64,000 bases of DNA from Rhyzopertha dominica (GCA_025024175.1 QCXZ01000001.1:9548001-9612000), one strand, 5' to 3'; positions 34,046 through 47,387 are shown, counted from the first letter of the stretch. The notes: generated from the sequence alone by a model not told the origin. A program made the numbers and translations.

Positions 34046-36679
34046 CTTTTTTTACGTTGCTATATATTCTAGAGTAGGTATAAAGCCTGCTCATACAGTT
34101 TGGCAAAATTCGACAAAATAGAGATTTATGAAAATTTTAGCGTTTTCTCAGGCGTACACCGTTAAAAAAAATACAGTTTTGCCACAATTGAACAATTGGA
34201 TGCCAAACTTTGACAACTTATTTATAAAGTAGTATTATAATTATTACCATAGCAACCAAATTATATTTTGTTTACTGGAATGTGTCCAGGCCAACTAGAT
34301 ATCATTATGTTTTTGTAACCTACGTAATGTTGGCAAGTTTGACATTACATGCAAAAAAGTCAAAATTTTCATTTGGCAACGCTTTTGAAGTAAAATTTTT
34401 ACTTGAATTCTATTTTTTCAAAAAATTTTACGCTCGTATGCATAAAAATGCTTAATTCCAAATATGGACAGAGAATAAGGTACTATGAATTCACAAATTT
34501 AGTACGCCAAATTTTTTAGACATAACCGCTAATCATTCTGAATCAGTCTCATCTCTTTTTAGCCCCATTTAATTCACAGAACTCTAATATTCCTTAATTC
34601 ATGGTAGCATGCACTACAAGATCCTAAACTCGGTATAACTAACGGCCGAAATCCATTAATGCCGCAAGCAGTGCTACACGATATAATTTAACAATACACT
34701 ATTGTCCCCGGATCCGGGAAACACAGGGACATGTCTGTTTTGAATATGTAATTACCAAACTGTCGCGGCATACTAAAAGGGGATGTACCCGCTTCGGGGC
34801 TCTTGATTCTCTGTTATGATTTAATTTTTCTCTGCTTCCATTTAGCGTGGTAAAAATAACCGTCAGGCATTCTCTTGTAACAAGCGAGTGTTTTCGTTGA
34901 AGGTGCGATTGGATGTCAAAAATGGATTACATTTATACTTGAAATCATTTTTTCTCTCTGAACATTTTTTAGGTTTTTCTAAAGTGTTTTCGACCTTCGA
35001 GTGAAAATTTCGACTTTTAGGNCTTTATATTACTCGAATTCGCTATTTATCTGTTGTATTGCGACATTTCACTCACTATTATTTCTCGGTGGTCTTCTTT
35101 GCGCTCTTATAACAGATGGCAGGTACATCGATCCAGGANCTATTAACATACGATGAGTTTTACGCAAATAAAAATTACTAAGTATGTTTCGCCAGTACCG
35201 TTTGCTCAAATTCCATTCAATACGCCTCTTGGGTCTACATACGCTTTACCTGGGTTTGTTTCATTTATATAATGTACCTACTGGTACCGTCAGATATCTG
35301 TGCGCGTAAAATCGACAGAGCAATTGACGCGCAGTAGCCTAGGTAGCGAATCGATTATCGGAGCTCATTTTGGGCTTAGACTTTGGAGCAAACAGATGCT
35401 TAGAACGCAAGTGTTGTATTCAGGTAGTCTTCCCTTACTTCGGGGCTGCTGTACTAAACTTAAGCAAGCACATACTATGATTAGTTGTATCTAACGGCTT
35501 TTAGAATTTTAAACATTGAATTGCAATATGCAGATTAAAGATACGAGTAGAAACCTCTCCCAAATTTTCAGTAATTGTTAAAGGTGTTTTGAAAAATATA
35601 TAACTACACCACGATCAGTGTGCGTTTCAATTTTATCATGGAATTTAGAAACTGAAAAATAAAAAGTTGTGCGGCCAAACAAGAAAAGTTGTTACAAACT
35701 AGACAAACTGCGGCGGAAAGTAGAGTCGAATCTACCCTTAAAGGCCCTAAAAGATACTGGTATCAGTCTGAGTAGTGCGCAGAATCTCGCTGAATGACAG
35801 CATTTGAAGATGGTGAACAAGGAATATTTTTGAAGCCAGGGAGAAACGAAGAAAAGCTGCAACCAAAAGGAGCGTGGACGATTTTAACATGGGGTTTCTT
35901 CGTCGCAACATCACGAGTTCGTACGCTATTAAAAAATGGTATGGTTTGGTTACAGTCTTGGCTCCTTTGTATTATGAAACTATGCTCATAATTATTTTAT
36001 TCGTTTCACGAAAGCTTGCTCATCTATAATTTATTTTAGGCCCCCACAGTGAAGTGAATCCACCAAAAGTGTAAGAACGAAAATAATTATACGAGTTCTG
36101 AGACTAGTGAAGACACGAACTAATCGCAAGCTGCTTTTGGAAAAACCACATATTAAACACATGTGTCTTAATAATCACCTACGTAGGATAAAGGAATATC
36201 GTCGGACAAATTGATCAATAATATATATGGACGAGACATGTATCCATTCATCACATACTCATTTTTGAATTCATGAAGTGATGGTACAAATGTTTTTTTG
36301 CGCTTATCTGTGTCTAAGGGCTAAAACTAATTAATTTTTTTAAACGCTGGGAACGAAAATGGACCAGTACAGTATTACATTTTATATACATCGTTGTAGG
36401 CGATATTAATTTAGAGACAGAATCTGATTGTAAGTAACAAAACATTTAACTTTGTCGATATTTCCAACCAAAATAGATAAAACAATTTTGTCAAAAGTTT
36501 AAAGAGATAAAGCCAAAGGAATCGAAATTTGTTACAGTTTTACTAAACTTTTCAAAACATTTGTACTTCATTCATTTGGGGACGGTTATTTTTTAATAGA
36601 AAATGACACTAAAATTTTGTTGCGTACATGACGTTTTTTTGTATTAGATTAATTCTTATTTTCAACAATTTGTTGGCAG
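34046..36679. other. No gene recognised
   Basis: Non-coding with dense stops. A 64-codon frame (35300-35494, +) and a 65-codon frame (35794-35991, +) have no domain. A slightly GC-richer patch lies at 34690-34800. Confidence 0.4.
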
Positions 36680-36975
36680 AAACCAATAGATGGACATGCG
36701 ACTGTCATCGATTACCCTCTGCTGCAGCGGGACCGCCAGCGAGCCCGAGTGCTGGCAAACAATACCGTCAATTTACCGCATTAAACAGCAGGTCAACTGC
36801 ATATTCAACAGACGCCGACAGTCGGACCACCACCGGGGGATACGGCGTTGCGGTTTTGGAAACTCGTGAAAAACCGCCCCCAGAGTAAAGTGGATGCGCA
36901 TCGGGGACATAAATATTTATTGAAAAATGGCTTGACGGACAGGAATGGACCTGGAAGAGGAAACCGCGGACGCTG
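36680..36975 (+). pseudogene. Candidate exon or pseudo-exon with an in-frame stop, unidentified
   Basis: This GC-rich segment is bounded by a good acceptor (ATTTGTTGGCAG, ending 36679) and a consensus donor (CGCTG/GTGAGT at 36976). Read from the first base it gives KPIDGHATVIDYPLLQRDRQ and ARVLANNTVNLPH, then TAA at 36782. The same frame then continues open and protein-like (PTVGPPPGDTALRFWKLVKN and RPQSKVDAHRGHKYLLKNGL) through the donor. A single nonsense codon within otherwise coherent coding sequence suggests a decayed exon, a sequence error, or alternatively a terminal exon whose CDS ends at 36784. I do not recognise the protein. The other two frames also contain stops. Confidence 0.3.
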
Positions 36976-37354
36976 GTGAGTTTCGAGATCGTATTTGCTC
37001 GTTTCGTAAATAACCACTTTTACTACTGATATTCTGACTCTAGAGGTGTCCGGAACTAAGTAGTAAATATTACAAGAGCTATTTACGTAAAAGCTATGAA
37101 ATTAGACCTTCACATAACGAAATTTAAAAACAATTGAAAGCTGTTGTTTGATGCTCAGGAGCCATCAAATATTACCGCATTCAGTTTAGTTAATGTCTAA
37201 AAAGTGAAGAAATAAATATGTTGTAGTCTGTAAAATTTTTGAAAAATGTGCGAATTAAGAAGGGTAAGAAACATCAACGAGAAAGGCATCTGCTTTATAA
37301 GGTCACCTCTTCACTTCTAAAAGCTGAATTCGTTGTTTGCAAAAATCTTGATAT

Positions 37355-38545
37355 AGTAGTAGAAAAAGATCTATGAAACTGACTTATGCAAAAATTTATT
37401 GGTATTCTATTCCTTCACGGCAGGCCTCGCATAAACTGAAATAGACACTGACATTTCAAGTGGACCTGGCTTGAAATATTTAAATTAAAATAAAGACACA
37501 AGCATGCAGAGTCGAATCCGTAATAAAAACTAAAATGATATACCTATATTGAATATTGATGCATATTATAAGTAGGATCCCGGCGATCGTCGTGGTAGAA
37601 TAGAAGCTCCACTCAGTCACTACTACTACCAATATCATTTTCACTGGCATTTTCTAGGTCTATAACAATATTCTTGCGATACTAATCTTCGCTGTACAGA
37701 TTTTTTCCAGGCGTCGGCAGTTATTAAATTTAATCGAATGTTTTTCGAATCATTGCCAATGTTTCATTGCTAAATTTTCCGCCAGAGTTTCTCCTCCTTA
37801 ATTTTTGCTGGAGTTGGCCCCATATTATTTCAATAGAGTTAAATATACAATGATAAGGCAGTAAGCGCAGGACAATCTGAACGATTTTGTTTTTTTTATA
37901 GATTTTTTTGCGAACAGCTTCCGAAATGGAGTAATGTATTAGTACAAATCCATTTTCACTCCCGGTATGGAAAAATTGAAATTTGTTGACCTTTAGAAGG
38001 TGGAATATTAAAGCAAGCTTCCTAGAACCGTCAGTCCATCCCTTTTGGATTGATTCATGCGTCTCGTCTAAATAAAACGTTTGTCAATCTTCCTCTGAAT
38101 ATTGTTTGATTTCTTGTGGATAACGGTGTCGCCACCTTGTCCCCACGTCACTTTGAATTAAAAATTTTTTTCCAAAGCAAAACGTTCTTCTTAATTACAT
38201 CTCTGTACTACTAGTTAGCTGTAGGGACAGTTTCTTTTTGCCATAAAATTCATACACAGCTCTTCGAATTCGGTCTTCTTAAATTGGGAGCAATTTTTTT
38301 AATGCTGCGTTATCCAAAAGAATTTTTCTTTGTGAGTGTCCAAATTTCGCCACATGTTTTTAGAATTTCAAATAAATTAAACGTCTCTGCTAGGGCGCTT
38401 TCTTCACTCTCACATATCGACAAAATAAGAGTTTTTTCATCGTAGGATAGAAGGTTGCGTTTTCTTCCACTTGATAAATAAGGTCACTTTGCCATGGTCG
38501 CCACCTCTTGTAAAAAGCACTGATTCGCTAGAAGATTTCATTAGG
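37355..38545 (-). mobile_element. Degenerate DDE_3 transposon related to the one at 32.7 kb
   Basis: The left end GATCTATGAAACTGACTTATGC (split here as GATCTATGAAAC and TGACTTATGC, about 37368) matches the subterminal sequence of the 32.7-kb element (GATCTATGAGGC, TGATTTATGC). Minus-strand coding relics run from SGRKRNLLSYDEKTLILSIC (HTH part, about 38470), then VYEFYGKKETVPT in altered form, TFYLDETHESIQKGWTDGSR (first catalytic Asp in YLDET), KVNKFQFFHTGSENGFVLIH, to VLRLLPYHCIFNSIEIIWGQ (last catalytic region) near 37870. Frameshifts and an internal deletion between the second and third motifs make it dead. The right terminus is not identified. Confidence 0.65.
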
Positions 38546-41480
38546 ACCGATGAGGTTTTTCAAACTACCCCTTCTTGTCTACATATATTTGACATGAAGC
38601 AGCAAGTTATATAACCGAAAATAGTGCTAGGAGCCCAACACATTTTATCTTAATCCATTTACCTAAGTGTTTGGGACAAGCACATGTGGTGTCTGTTAAT
38701 ACTTCATAGCAACTATAACCGCTTGACCATAAACCATTGTGCAATTCACAGATTGGAGTAGGCGAATTGGGTCCCGACCGATGCAGGTATGCCAATCTGC
38801 AATGAGAGTTGGGTCCCAGTAAGTCATAGTATTATAAAAAAAATTCTTAGAAATTCCATAATACCTAGTATTCCACGTAAAGATCGTTAAAGCATAAATA
38901 AGTATAGGTATATTAAATAACTTGTATACTTAACAACAATAAAACATGTAGAAATACAATAATTATTTCGATTTAGATTTTTTGGCTAAACCGAGCGAGA
39001 TAGGAATAAATTATAAAAAAAAACAGCGTTTAAACAAAACAGGCTGCTTTCCAAAAATATTCTTTTAAACCCCAAAATAATTCTGACAAAAATATAGGAG
39101 TAGCGCACTTAACCCTCTTAAAACTTAAAACATGAATATGTAGCAGAAAGATAGTTGGTGAGTGTTATTATGTTACTAATATAAACTACCGTCCCATTCA
39201 TTTTTCAAGACTCTTTATATGAACACCCCCTTTAAATAAGCCAAAAAACTTTAAAATTCAACGTTTAGTTAAGACATCCTGCATAATATTTCATATTTAC
39301 TTGTGTTTAGTCATAAGGAAATAATGCAAATTTTAAGATGTAAATATATAACACTTAAGTACTGTTCAAAATGCAAGTTAATGATTTACACTAAAGCTTT
39401 GCCGTTTTGGCGTTGTATGATATTGTTTTTACAATTTTTTTGAATAAATTTTCACGCTTCTCTTTACTTGTTTACTGAATATCACGTAAGCATGTTTGAC
39501 AATTGTCAGTTGTTTAGTTCGTAATTTAAAAATAATTTTCAAAATTTGAACTTTCTTTTTGTGAAAACAGTCGCGAGCAAAACAATATGTATTGTTTTTC
39601 TACACTGATTTGATATCTTACAGCACAAAGAAAAAGATTTAGCTTTGTCTAAAAAGGTACGCAGTAAAACTTACTCTCTTTCTTAATAAATGCCTTACAC
39701 ACAGTTTTTTCATTTGTACACATCCATCTTTTTACGGACCCTCGTTTATAAATTTATGAAAGCCGAACTTGAACTCATTTATAGCAATAAGTTATTTACC
39801 TTTTCACTCATTTTACAACTGAAACTGGAAATTGCTTTGATCATTTGTCTTAGCCCAAGTATTGCATATTTTATAAATGGGCAGGTAAATTGTCAACTTG
39901 TAACCAATGAATGACAAAATATCAGGAACAGGAGATTTTGAGAAATATAATATCTTCAGTAATAAACCCCTGTTAGTGCTTTATTGGGAGAACCAGTGGG
40001 ACCCAACTCGCATAGGACCTTTTCTAGCTACCAGGTACAGATAGCCGTTTCATACATCTTTTCCTACAACTATGTTAAAGAATACTCTATGCTACTAACT
40101 TGATTCGAGAGACATGTCATGCGAGGAAATGGGAGATGATGACAAAATTAGATGTACAAGAGTTTATAAAAGAGACCGAAGACAAAGAGTATCTATCAGC
40201 TGGTTTGAATTTTGTCGACCTTATCAGGAAGCATAGAAATGTTAGATCTTCTATAACCAGATAGGTATATGCTACAGCATACATGGTATAAAATTAATAA
40301 TTTTAGATTGCATAACAGAATTTATGAAAAATAACTGCATCTTCCGCATTAGCGTGCGGACTTTATAACTGCTTAAGAAAAAATTAATAAATGTAATGAT
40401 AATTATTATAATTACACAGGTACGGTACTTCTTATTGAATTATAGGTTCAAACATGGACATCCTTTTTTAACAGGACGATTTATTGTGTGCTTACCTGTG
40501 CGTTTCTAACAGTTATTAAAACGTTTTAAAAGAATTAAATTCGTTTGTTGGTTATCATTTCATTTTTGAGCTGCTGTAAAACCGGATGTTCAGTTATACT
40601 AAAATTTTGTTAAATAATAATTCACAATGGAAATCTAAACATACAAAATTTTAGATTTATAACCTTTATTGCTTCTATAAATCTTAAAATCGCAATGAAT
40701 TAGTCAATACTAAGTATTTATCAATAATTCACTTTAGCTTCTGATATATATTCCTGCGTGATATCAAAGTACTAGGAGAGATTATAATAAGTAGTGAGCG
40801 AATAAGCTACGCTTTTAAAATCTAAACAATGTTTTAGAACGGTAATCATGTACTTAGATCTCTGAAGATCACGACTTATTTGGAAACCGCAGTAAAAAAT
40901 TATTCAATTTCTTTTTATTACCTGCCGTATGAGAGCTGTAAATAAGAATCTGCCAAAAAGTAATAAAAGTAATTTAACTTTGTGGTGATTTTTTTTTATA
41001 TTGTTAGTATTGTAAAGGCTTTTAATCGATTCAGATCGACTATTCAAACGATTACCTAGGATTTAATTCATCAATTCGAATAGACATTTTCGTGGAATCG
41101 AATATATAGATATACATTTTACCGATTAACTCGCNCCTAAGTACAATTTGTGCGATTGAATTTGGAAAAATACCGACAACCATCGCTGAGAAGCTTAGAC
41201 AATCAAACGCTAGTACGTCTAAAGCTTATACTGGACATTGTTTTAGTCTGACAGACTTAAGGGCAAACATTCTAGGAAATAAACAGCAAACAGGAGGGTA
41301 AAAAAGCAATAAAACATATTTTTTAAATTTAAATTTTTTCGAGTTTATTTAAAAGCGATATATGCGCATCTATTTTACATAACCTAGCAATAATTTCCTT
41401 AAGCTCTTCTGACAAGGAAGTTATAATTTACTCAACGGAGTTAGATGAAGAAAACTCATCCAATGAAACGCAGTTTACAG
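38546..41480. other. No gene recognised
   Basis: Very AT-rich. The longest frame (39690-39914, 74 codons, +) is hydrophobic and unrecognised. No terminal repeats or known transposon motifs were seen. Confidence 0.4.
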
Positions 41481-41906
41481 AAGATATAATTTTCTATGTG
41501 GAACTTTCAACTCTCCGTCTAAAATGCATATTGTTGCGTTTCTCTAGCAACATAAAACGCATGATAAAGTTATTTGTATCCTTAATTTCTACGATTTAAC
41601 GTAAAAGAACATCAAACTGGCATCCAAGCTACAAAGAGATTATTATTCTAAACTCAAAACTACTGTCTTGCTTTATTAGGCCTCGAGTTATTCAAGATAT
41701 AATTTTCTATGTGGAACTTTCAACTCTCCGTCTAAAATGCATATTGTTGCGTTTCTCTAGCAACATAAAACGCATGATAAAGTTATTTGTATCCTTAATT
41801 TCTACGATTTAACGTAAAAGAACATCAAACTGGCATCCAAGCTACAAAGAGATTATTATTCTAAACTCAAAACTACTGTCTTGCTTTATTAGGCCTCGAG
41901 TTATTC
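41481..41906 (+). repeat. Perfect tandem duplication, 2 x 213 bp
   Basis: Unit 1 (41481-41693) and unit 2 (41694-41906) appear identical base for base by eye, from AAGATATAATTTTC to CTCGAGTTATTC, with AAG repeated at 41907-41909. Each unit contains the small inverted repeat GTTGC-(8)-GCAAC. Identity in otherwise decayed DNA implies a very recent duplication or an assembly artefact. Confidence 0.9.
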
Positions 41907-41929
41907 AAGCATCCTTGCTTTCTTGTTTC

Positions 41930-42310
41930 TTTAATTATGCCCATTTTCGTTCCCTATTCAGCTGCAACCGCAACTTTGCTGCTCTCAACCAATGCCGTTG
42001 CAGTTTCCCGTATCAATAACTCCCCGGGACCCGATGGATGCTTTCCGGCCTTTCCAATTTTCGAAACCATAAAGCCCAGGCCTCACAGCGGCATTATAAA
42101 AACGTTTATCGGTTATTTACTCCGGCCATTTGCGGTAATTCATTGCTTATAAAGATGAAAAACGACGCCGCCCCGTGCGCCATCTGAATTCTCCATTCGA
42201 GTGGATCTAATATAACCAACACAGCAGTCAATTTTCCTCGAGCGAAGAGCAGAGGGATATCAAATCCCTGGTTCTGTGAGAGACGCGGAAAGCTATTTAC
42301 GTGAACGGTA
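41930..42310. promoter_or_regulatory. Candidate regulatory island
   Basis: GC-richer, transposon-free stretch with TTTAATTATG, GGCATTATAAAAACG and TGCGGTAATTCATTGC. The 71-codon plus frame at 41937-42152 has no domain or splice context. Regulatory function is a guess from composition. Confidence 0.2.
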
Positions 42311-42749
42311 GGTAATTTTTAGTTCGGGTCTAAGATCGGATTTGTGTATTTTTATGGGCTTTGTTGGTGAAGGATTTACTGTTTCGTCAATATTGGTGTT
42401 CACGGATGTCATAGTAGTAGTATGAGTACATTTAAATTAAATAAAATAAGAGCTAAGAGCGGTTTTATATTTCTAATTAACGACCAAGTGATTCAGGGTA
42501 TGTCGACCTGTATGCTACACGTAAGGAGTACTCCTTTTTCTTAAGCTGAGCTTTCGAATTTATTTAAATTCTTCTTCGGAGCATCCACAATTCAACTTAA
42601 TTAATACAACAAACTATATGGAACCTTATATATACTTAGAGAAATTTGAGGCTAGGTGTAAGTGATAAATGTGCGCAACAGTGTATTTTTACGATACATA
42701 AGTTTTTACCATAAATGACTTATGTCAAATAAATTAATAAATTTGTTTT

Positions 42750-43135
42750 TTATGTCATTTCCTTTGATAGCAGATATATCGATTTTATGAATGATATTCT
42801 GTTCTTTACCCACTGAAATGTTTGACCCATATATATGCTATCACAAGTGTTACATTTTAAACAGTAAATTACATTGGATCTAAATTTTGTTGGTGTTTTT
42901 GATCTTAATTTAGTAAACAAATTTGAACACTTTTTGATATTACGTCTTGCAATTTTAATATTTTCCAAATTAAATGTTCTAATTAATTTTGAAGTTAATC
43001 CCGTAATATTTGGTAGTGACCCATACTTCTGTGTTTTGGATAAATTTTCTAAGACACTTTTTGTGAGAAATTTTATTTCCTATCTGAAGGTATTTTCATC
43101 TTTGAATATATTAAATATATTCGGAGATATTTAGG
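42750..43135 (-). pseudogene. Penelope-like element copy 3, endonuclease part
   Basis: The minus strand reads LPNITGLTSKLIRTFNLENI followed by KIARRNIKKCSNLFTKLRSK, then SNVIYCLKCNTCDSIYMGQT and FQWVKNRI. The (Y/N)I.GLT..L linker and the VIY.L.C..C...Y.GQT core are the linker and GIY-YIG nuclease of Penelope-like elements. Lineage-wise this differs from copies 1 and 2 (C..C spacing and linker). The matching RT part lies at 44519-44960 on the same strand, 1.4 kb upstream. Confidence 0.8.
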
Positions 43136-44518
43136 AAAAACCGTTTTCTTTAAGTGACGCTTTTATGCTAATCTCTTCTAAAGTTTGCTGCACTGAAAAT
43201 TTATAAGAACGTATAATACTCGCAGTTATACTATTAATCACATGCTAAAATGAAATAAAAATTTGTAAAAAGGGTAGTTACCCCCCAATTTCGCCCCCTT
43301 CCCGATACCCTACTTACCCCACAAACAATAGGTCGCTTTGGGTAGTTGAGATTTATACGTTTGCCAAATTTCAAGTTCATATATTAATTCTTTCGAAAGT
43401 TATCGTGTCCACAAATAAAACCACAGACACACAGAAAGAAAATTTTTTTGCTCACATTTTGTTTTTTTTGCGTTTTTGACCATTTTAAAGCAAATGAGCC
43501 AATAAAAATTTTTGAAAATTTTTTTCGCGATACAATATTTCCCATCCGTTGGATGTGGAAGTAATTATACAGAGTTTCTATAACATGATTCATGCATCCA
43601 GGGCGCTTATAGAAATTATCGATTAAAGCAGTTTGCCGCCTCTCTGGAAATTGAACACAACTATTGCTTTGACGTGTAGGTACTTGTCATCCGCCGATTG
43701 TTGAATTATTTGATATATTTTAGTATGAGAAAACGGGTGTAAGTGTGTATTTTCAACGTATTCTATAGTGTTTTGAGGGATATGCAGAAAGCTCATATTT
43801 CGGAGCTGTGGGGTGACACAGATTCGTATAACTTCTAGGTTATGTATCGTATTTTGTATTTTTAAGGTTGTGGCTATGGTAATCCTGTTAAATAATTGTA
43901 TTGTGATGATGTTTTTAGCCTGTCACAATGGTACAATTTACTAACAAAGTGGCATTACGTTAGCAGCACTACGAAAAAGCTTCCACATTGCAACAGTGCA
44001 AGGGCGTGGACGGTAGATGTTATCACAAGCCTACTATATCGACAATTATTGTTGTTTCTTACCTTTGAAAGAAAATTGGAACCGTAAATTGTTAGAAAAT
44101 CTTTATAAACAATCAATTTCGTGCCTATAACTTGATCAGCAACCTTCAGTACCAATATCGTGCTCATTAATGTTGAGCGATCGCCTTGCTTATTGTAGCT
44201 TGGCAGCAGTTACAAAAAGGCGGCACAAAGAATTCAGAAACCAATATCGCTCGCGTTGCATGAATAATTTATAGAAACCCTGTACAACTAATAATGGACA
44301 ACAAACGAAAACCTCGACTCGTTGACACACAAGACACCACAGGTTTATAAATATTTTCTTAGAAATTAAAGTAGATTGCAGGTAGATCTGTTCAAATAGA
44401 TAATTTGTATTCCTGTTAAAATTGAGTACGGCCCATCCTCACAGATATCGTTCGAAATCTATTGTAAGCATCTGGGTTTCATTACTTTTACGGGGGTTTT
44501 CGGTCATGGCGTAACAAT
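43136..44518. other. Sequence interrupting Penelope copy 3
   Basis: About 1.4 kb without recognisable coding separates the RT and endonuclease parts of one Penelope-like copy. It includes TTCGAAAGTTATCGTGTCC at about 43394 followed by CA-rich sequence, a wording I associate with non-coding insect repeats. No terminal inverted or direct repeats were found at the borders, so the nature of the insertion is open. Confidence 0.35.
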
Positions 44519-44960
44519 GTGCTTAAAGTGTCAAAACCATATTCACAGAATATTTCTGGTCCGTCTTTAAAGACAAAGTGGTTGCATATACAACCTATTT
44601 TCTCCATAAGTAAATTTTCTACCGTTTCACTAGAGTACCCATTAATAACTACAACATTCTTGATATGTTTGAGTTCTTTTTCAAAGTTTGCTTTTGATAA
44701 TGGAAAACTGTCTAAACTATCAACTAATGAGTTTAAAGCAGAACGTTTATGTTGATAAGAATGTTGATTATAAAGTTATTTGTATGTTTTCTGTAAACAT
44801 CAAACTGCTTTTCTTGACACAAAACATCTAAAAACGGAAGACTTCCTTGTTCTTATACTTGTGAAACGAGAATTTAATTTTCTAAAAAGATGGCAAAGAC
44901 GTCATTGACGTAACAGTAACACATCCATACGCAAGGAAAATATTGGTTTGCATTTTTGAA
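44519..44960 (-). pseudogene. Penelope-like element copy 3, RT C-terminal part
   Basis: The minus strand contains CYVNDVFAIFLEN, the RT motif C with YVDD mutated to YVND. It continues GSLPFLDVLCQEKQ, FDVYRKHT and, in the next frame, HKRSALNSLVDSLDSFPLSK, ANFEKELKHIKNVVVINGYS. These blocks follow motif C in Penelope RTs. The YVND change, frameshifts and an internal stop show it is dead. Motif A and B sequences further upstream are too decayed to call. Confidence 0.7.
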
Positions 44961-45379
44961 ATCTGTTTCGAATCGACCAATTTAAATTGATACAATGGGG
45001 GAATACATAGAAAAACTTCTCTAGTACATTACGTTTTAAAGGCACTTATGGGAACGCCTTAAAAACAATCAATGACGTCAGTTATCTTCGTAATTTATCT
45101 TTACCGATAATATTTGTAATGAACACGCCTAACGATTATGAAAATTGAATCAGGTTGTTCTAAAGACCAAAAAAATCGAAAATTGATTCCTGTACAAATC
45201 AGAAACAATAATAGCAACAATATTTATTTAGGTCCCAAAAGTTTACAGAAAATAACACAAATACAATAAAGCAATTACTTATACAAACAAAAGTAACCAC
45301 AAAAAGAGAGCTTATGGGTGGTTAAAACTAAATACATCATTAAACAAGTAGGTAGTAACAAAGTATCATGTGTGTACGA

Positions 45380-45590
45380 GAGCTGTTTCTCTAACCTCCG
45401 ATTGGTTATAAACATAAGATTTTATTATACATACTTCATCAAATACATTTTGAGAGCATACTGGAACCCTTCCTTGGCGATGAAGCGTTTTCCGATAATG
45501 TCTTGCTTTCTCGAAAGAAATAAAAATTATTGGTGCCAAGTCCGGACTATATGATGGGTGAAGAATTACACCAAACCTAGTTTCATTTAC
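45380..45590 (-). pseudogene. mariner transposase C-terminal fragment
   Basis: The minus strand reads FGVILHPSYSPDLAP, the conserved HPPYSPDLAP.D block next to the last catalytic Asp. The next frame gives IIGKRFIAKEGFQYALKMYL, matching L.GK.F.S.EE...AV. The catalytic Asp after LAP is replaced by Ile and the reading frame is broken. Only this terminal part remains. Confidence 0.6.
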
Positions 45591-47381
45591 TTTTTGTGTT
45601 TCAGCAACAATTTCACCTACCCCGGACGCTTTGCCATTTTTTTACTGAGATATTGCTTTTCTATAAAATTTCGCTTTCATCAGCAGGCTGTAAAAGATTA
45701 TCTAGGATTGACGGTTCCCCTTTATATAAAATTTTTAAGTTTTTAATTTGGTTTGCATTACTACATGCATTCAAATACTTTCCTATAATAGCCTTTGTGC
45801 AGACCTTCTGAACTACAGTTCTATTCCGTCTAAAGCGGACGTTTTTGAAGCTTAATTCTTTGATACTCGAACGCGAATTACACAAGTCACGATACTTGCT
45901 GGAAATTAGGTAGAAAACTATATATTAACTGCAGATTCCAGAACACTTCATATTAAGGAAAAAAATTGCTCGTAATGCTTGGTGCGTTGGAATTGCAGTA
46001 AATGAATTTTTGTTGGTTAAAATGCCGCTAGAAATCGACTTATCTTGATTGCAAATTCTTGCCTGTACCACATTGAAGAGCCAGAACACGTCGCAACAGG
46101 GGCAAAGTGTGTTCATTTGAAGTTAAGGGATAAATATGAACTCACATGATCAATTTGGAAACCACCTACAAGACGACGCAAACTACCAAGACAAATTTTA
46201 AATCACTCCGGANGTTCTCTAAAAGGGCTACTTTCGTTTTTGTCATTTTCAAAAATTTGTTTTCTGAATATGTTTGGTTAGAGAATTCTACCCCGCTTTG
46301 ATACTAAACATAGTTTGGCTGCTAATCATCAATATGCCGGTAAAAACAAATTTTAATATTTTGCTTGTTGAAGCTGATGCTCTATTATCTAAACAGATAA
46401 TGTTTTTTTTGCTGATGGTATACCTACCTTCTACTGAAGATTTTCTTGTTTTCGAAGATTTCGCTTTGGGGTTGAAATATAATGATACTTTTTCATTTTT
46501 TTCTGCAAAGGACGGAAGCAACTGTATTTATACTTACCCCGTGTATAAATCTTAGCCAAGCAGTCCTGTTCTTAAATTAACAAAAAATTTACCTGATCAG
46601 ATTTCAGGTTTCTCACTTTTTTTATCGAAAAGGTGAATAACAAACCAAATTATTGCTAGATGTTTATTTGCTGAGATTGATTTATTTATAAAATATATTA
46701 CACAAATTATCTACACTGTACAAGATTTACTTTCTCTTCGCTAACAATTAGTCAGTAATAAATAAAATACAGTACATACAAAGGGGTAAAAACTTAGCAG
46801 TAGCACCAGTCGAGACTACAGAATGCAAAAATTGCGTAACGCCATCAAGAAATAACCCGAAAAGCACGAAGATTGTGGTTGATTGATCAATCAGAAAAGT
46901 CAACAATTTTTTTAACAAGCAAATATTTCAGAAACTCATTATAGTCTAACTTTCTCGAAGGCGTTGACATAAACAAGAAAAATTCGCGCCTAGTCCACTT
47001 TCCCAAGTGAAACAAAAACATCATTCAAATGGACAAAACCTAACAGCTGAGGGGAGAACCACGAAAACTGAAACGAGTGCTTACTTCTACGGCATCACAG
47101 CTCCATACGCGGCGCATATCAAAAGTCCGGTCCAAAAAAAAACACTATTCACAGACGTCTCGACAGAGGGGCGATCACAGAAGGATTAGAAATATACAAA
47201 AAAGCGTCCGCCACTTTTCCACGACTAGCATTATAAACGGGTGACTCACTTGTGCTATGTACAAATAATAAATGTCTGGCAAGTAAAGGCTCAAATTTTT
47301 GGAGAGGAAGCTTAAAGATTTTCATCAAATTATTTTATGAATAAAAATGTATAACAAGTTGGGTATTCTTGCCTTATCAAA
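45591..47381. other. No gene recognised
   Basis: Minus frames of 63-77 codons (45661-45885, 45925-46116, 46288-46521) and a 93-codon plus frame (46274-46555) have no recognisable domain. Probably decayed repeat DNA. Confidence 0.4.
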
Positions 47382-47387
47382 TTTATT
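47382..47387 (-). terminator. Candidate polyadenylation signal of the MOXD1-like gene
   Basis: AATAAA on the minus strand, about 310 bases after the TGA of the gene. It is the first canonical hexamer seen downstream; the cleavage site is not determined. Confidence 0.3.
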
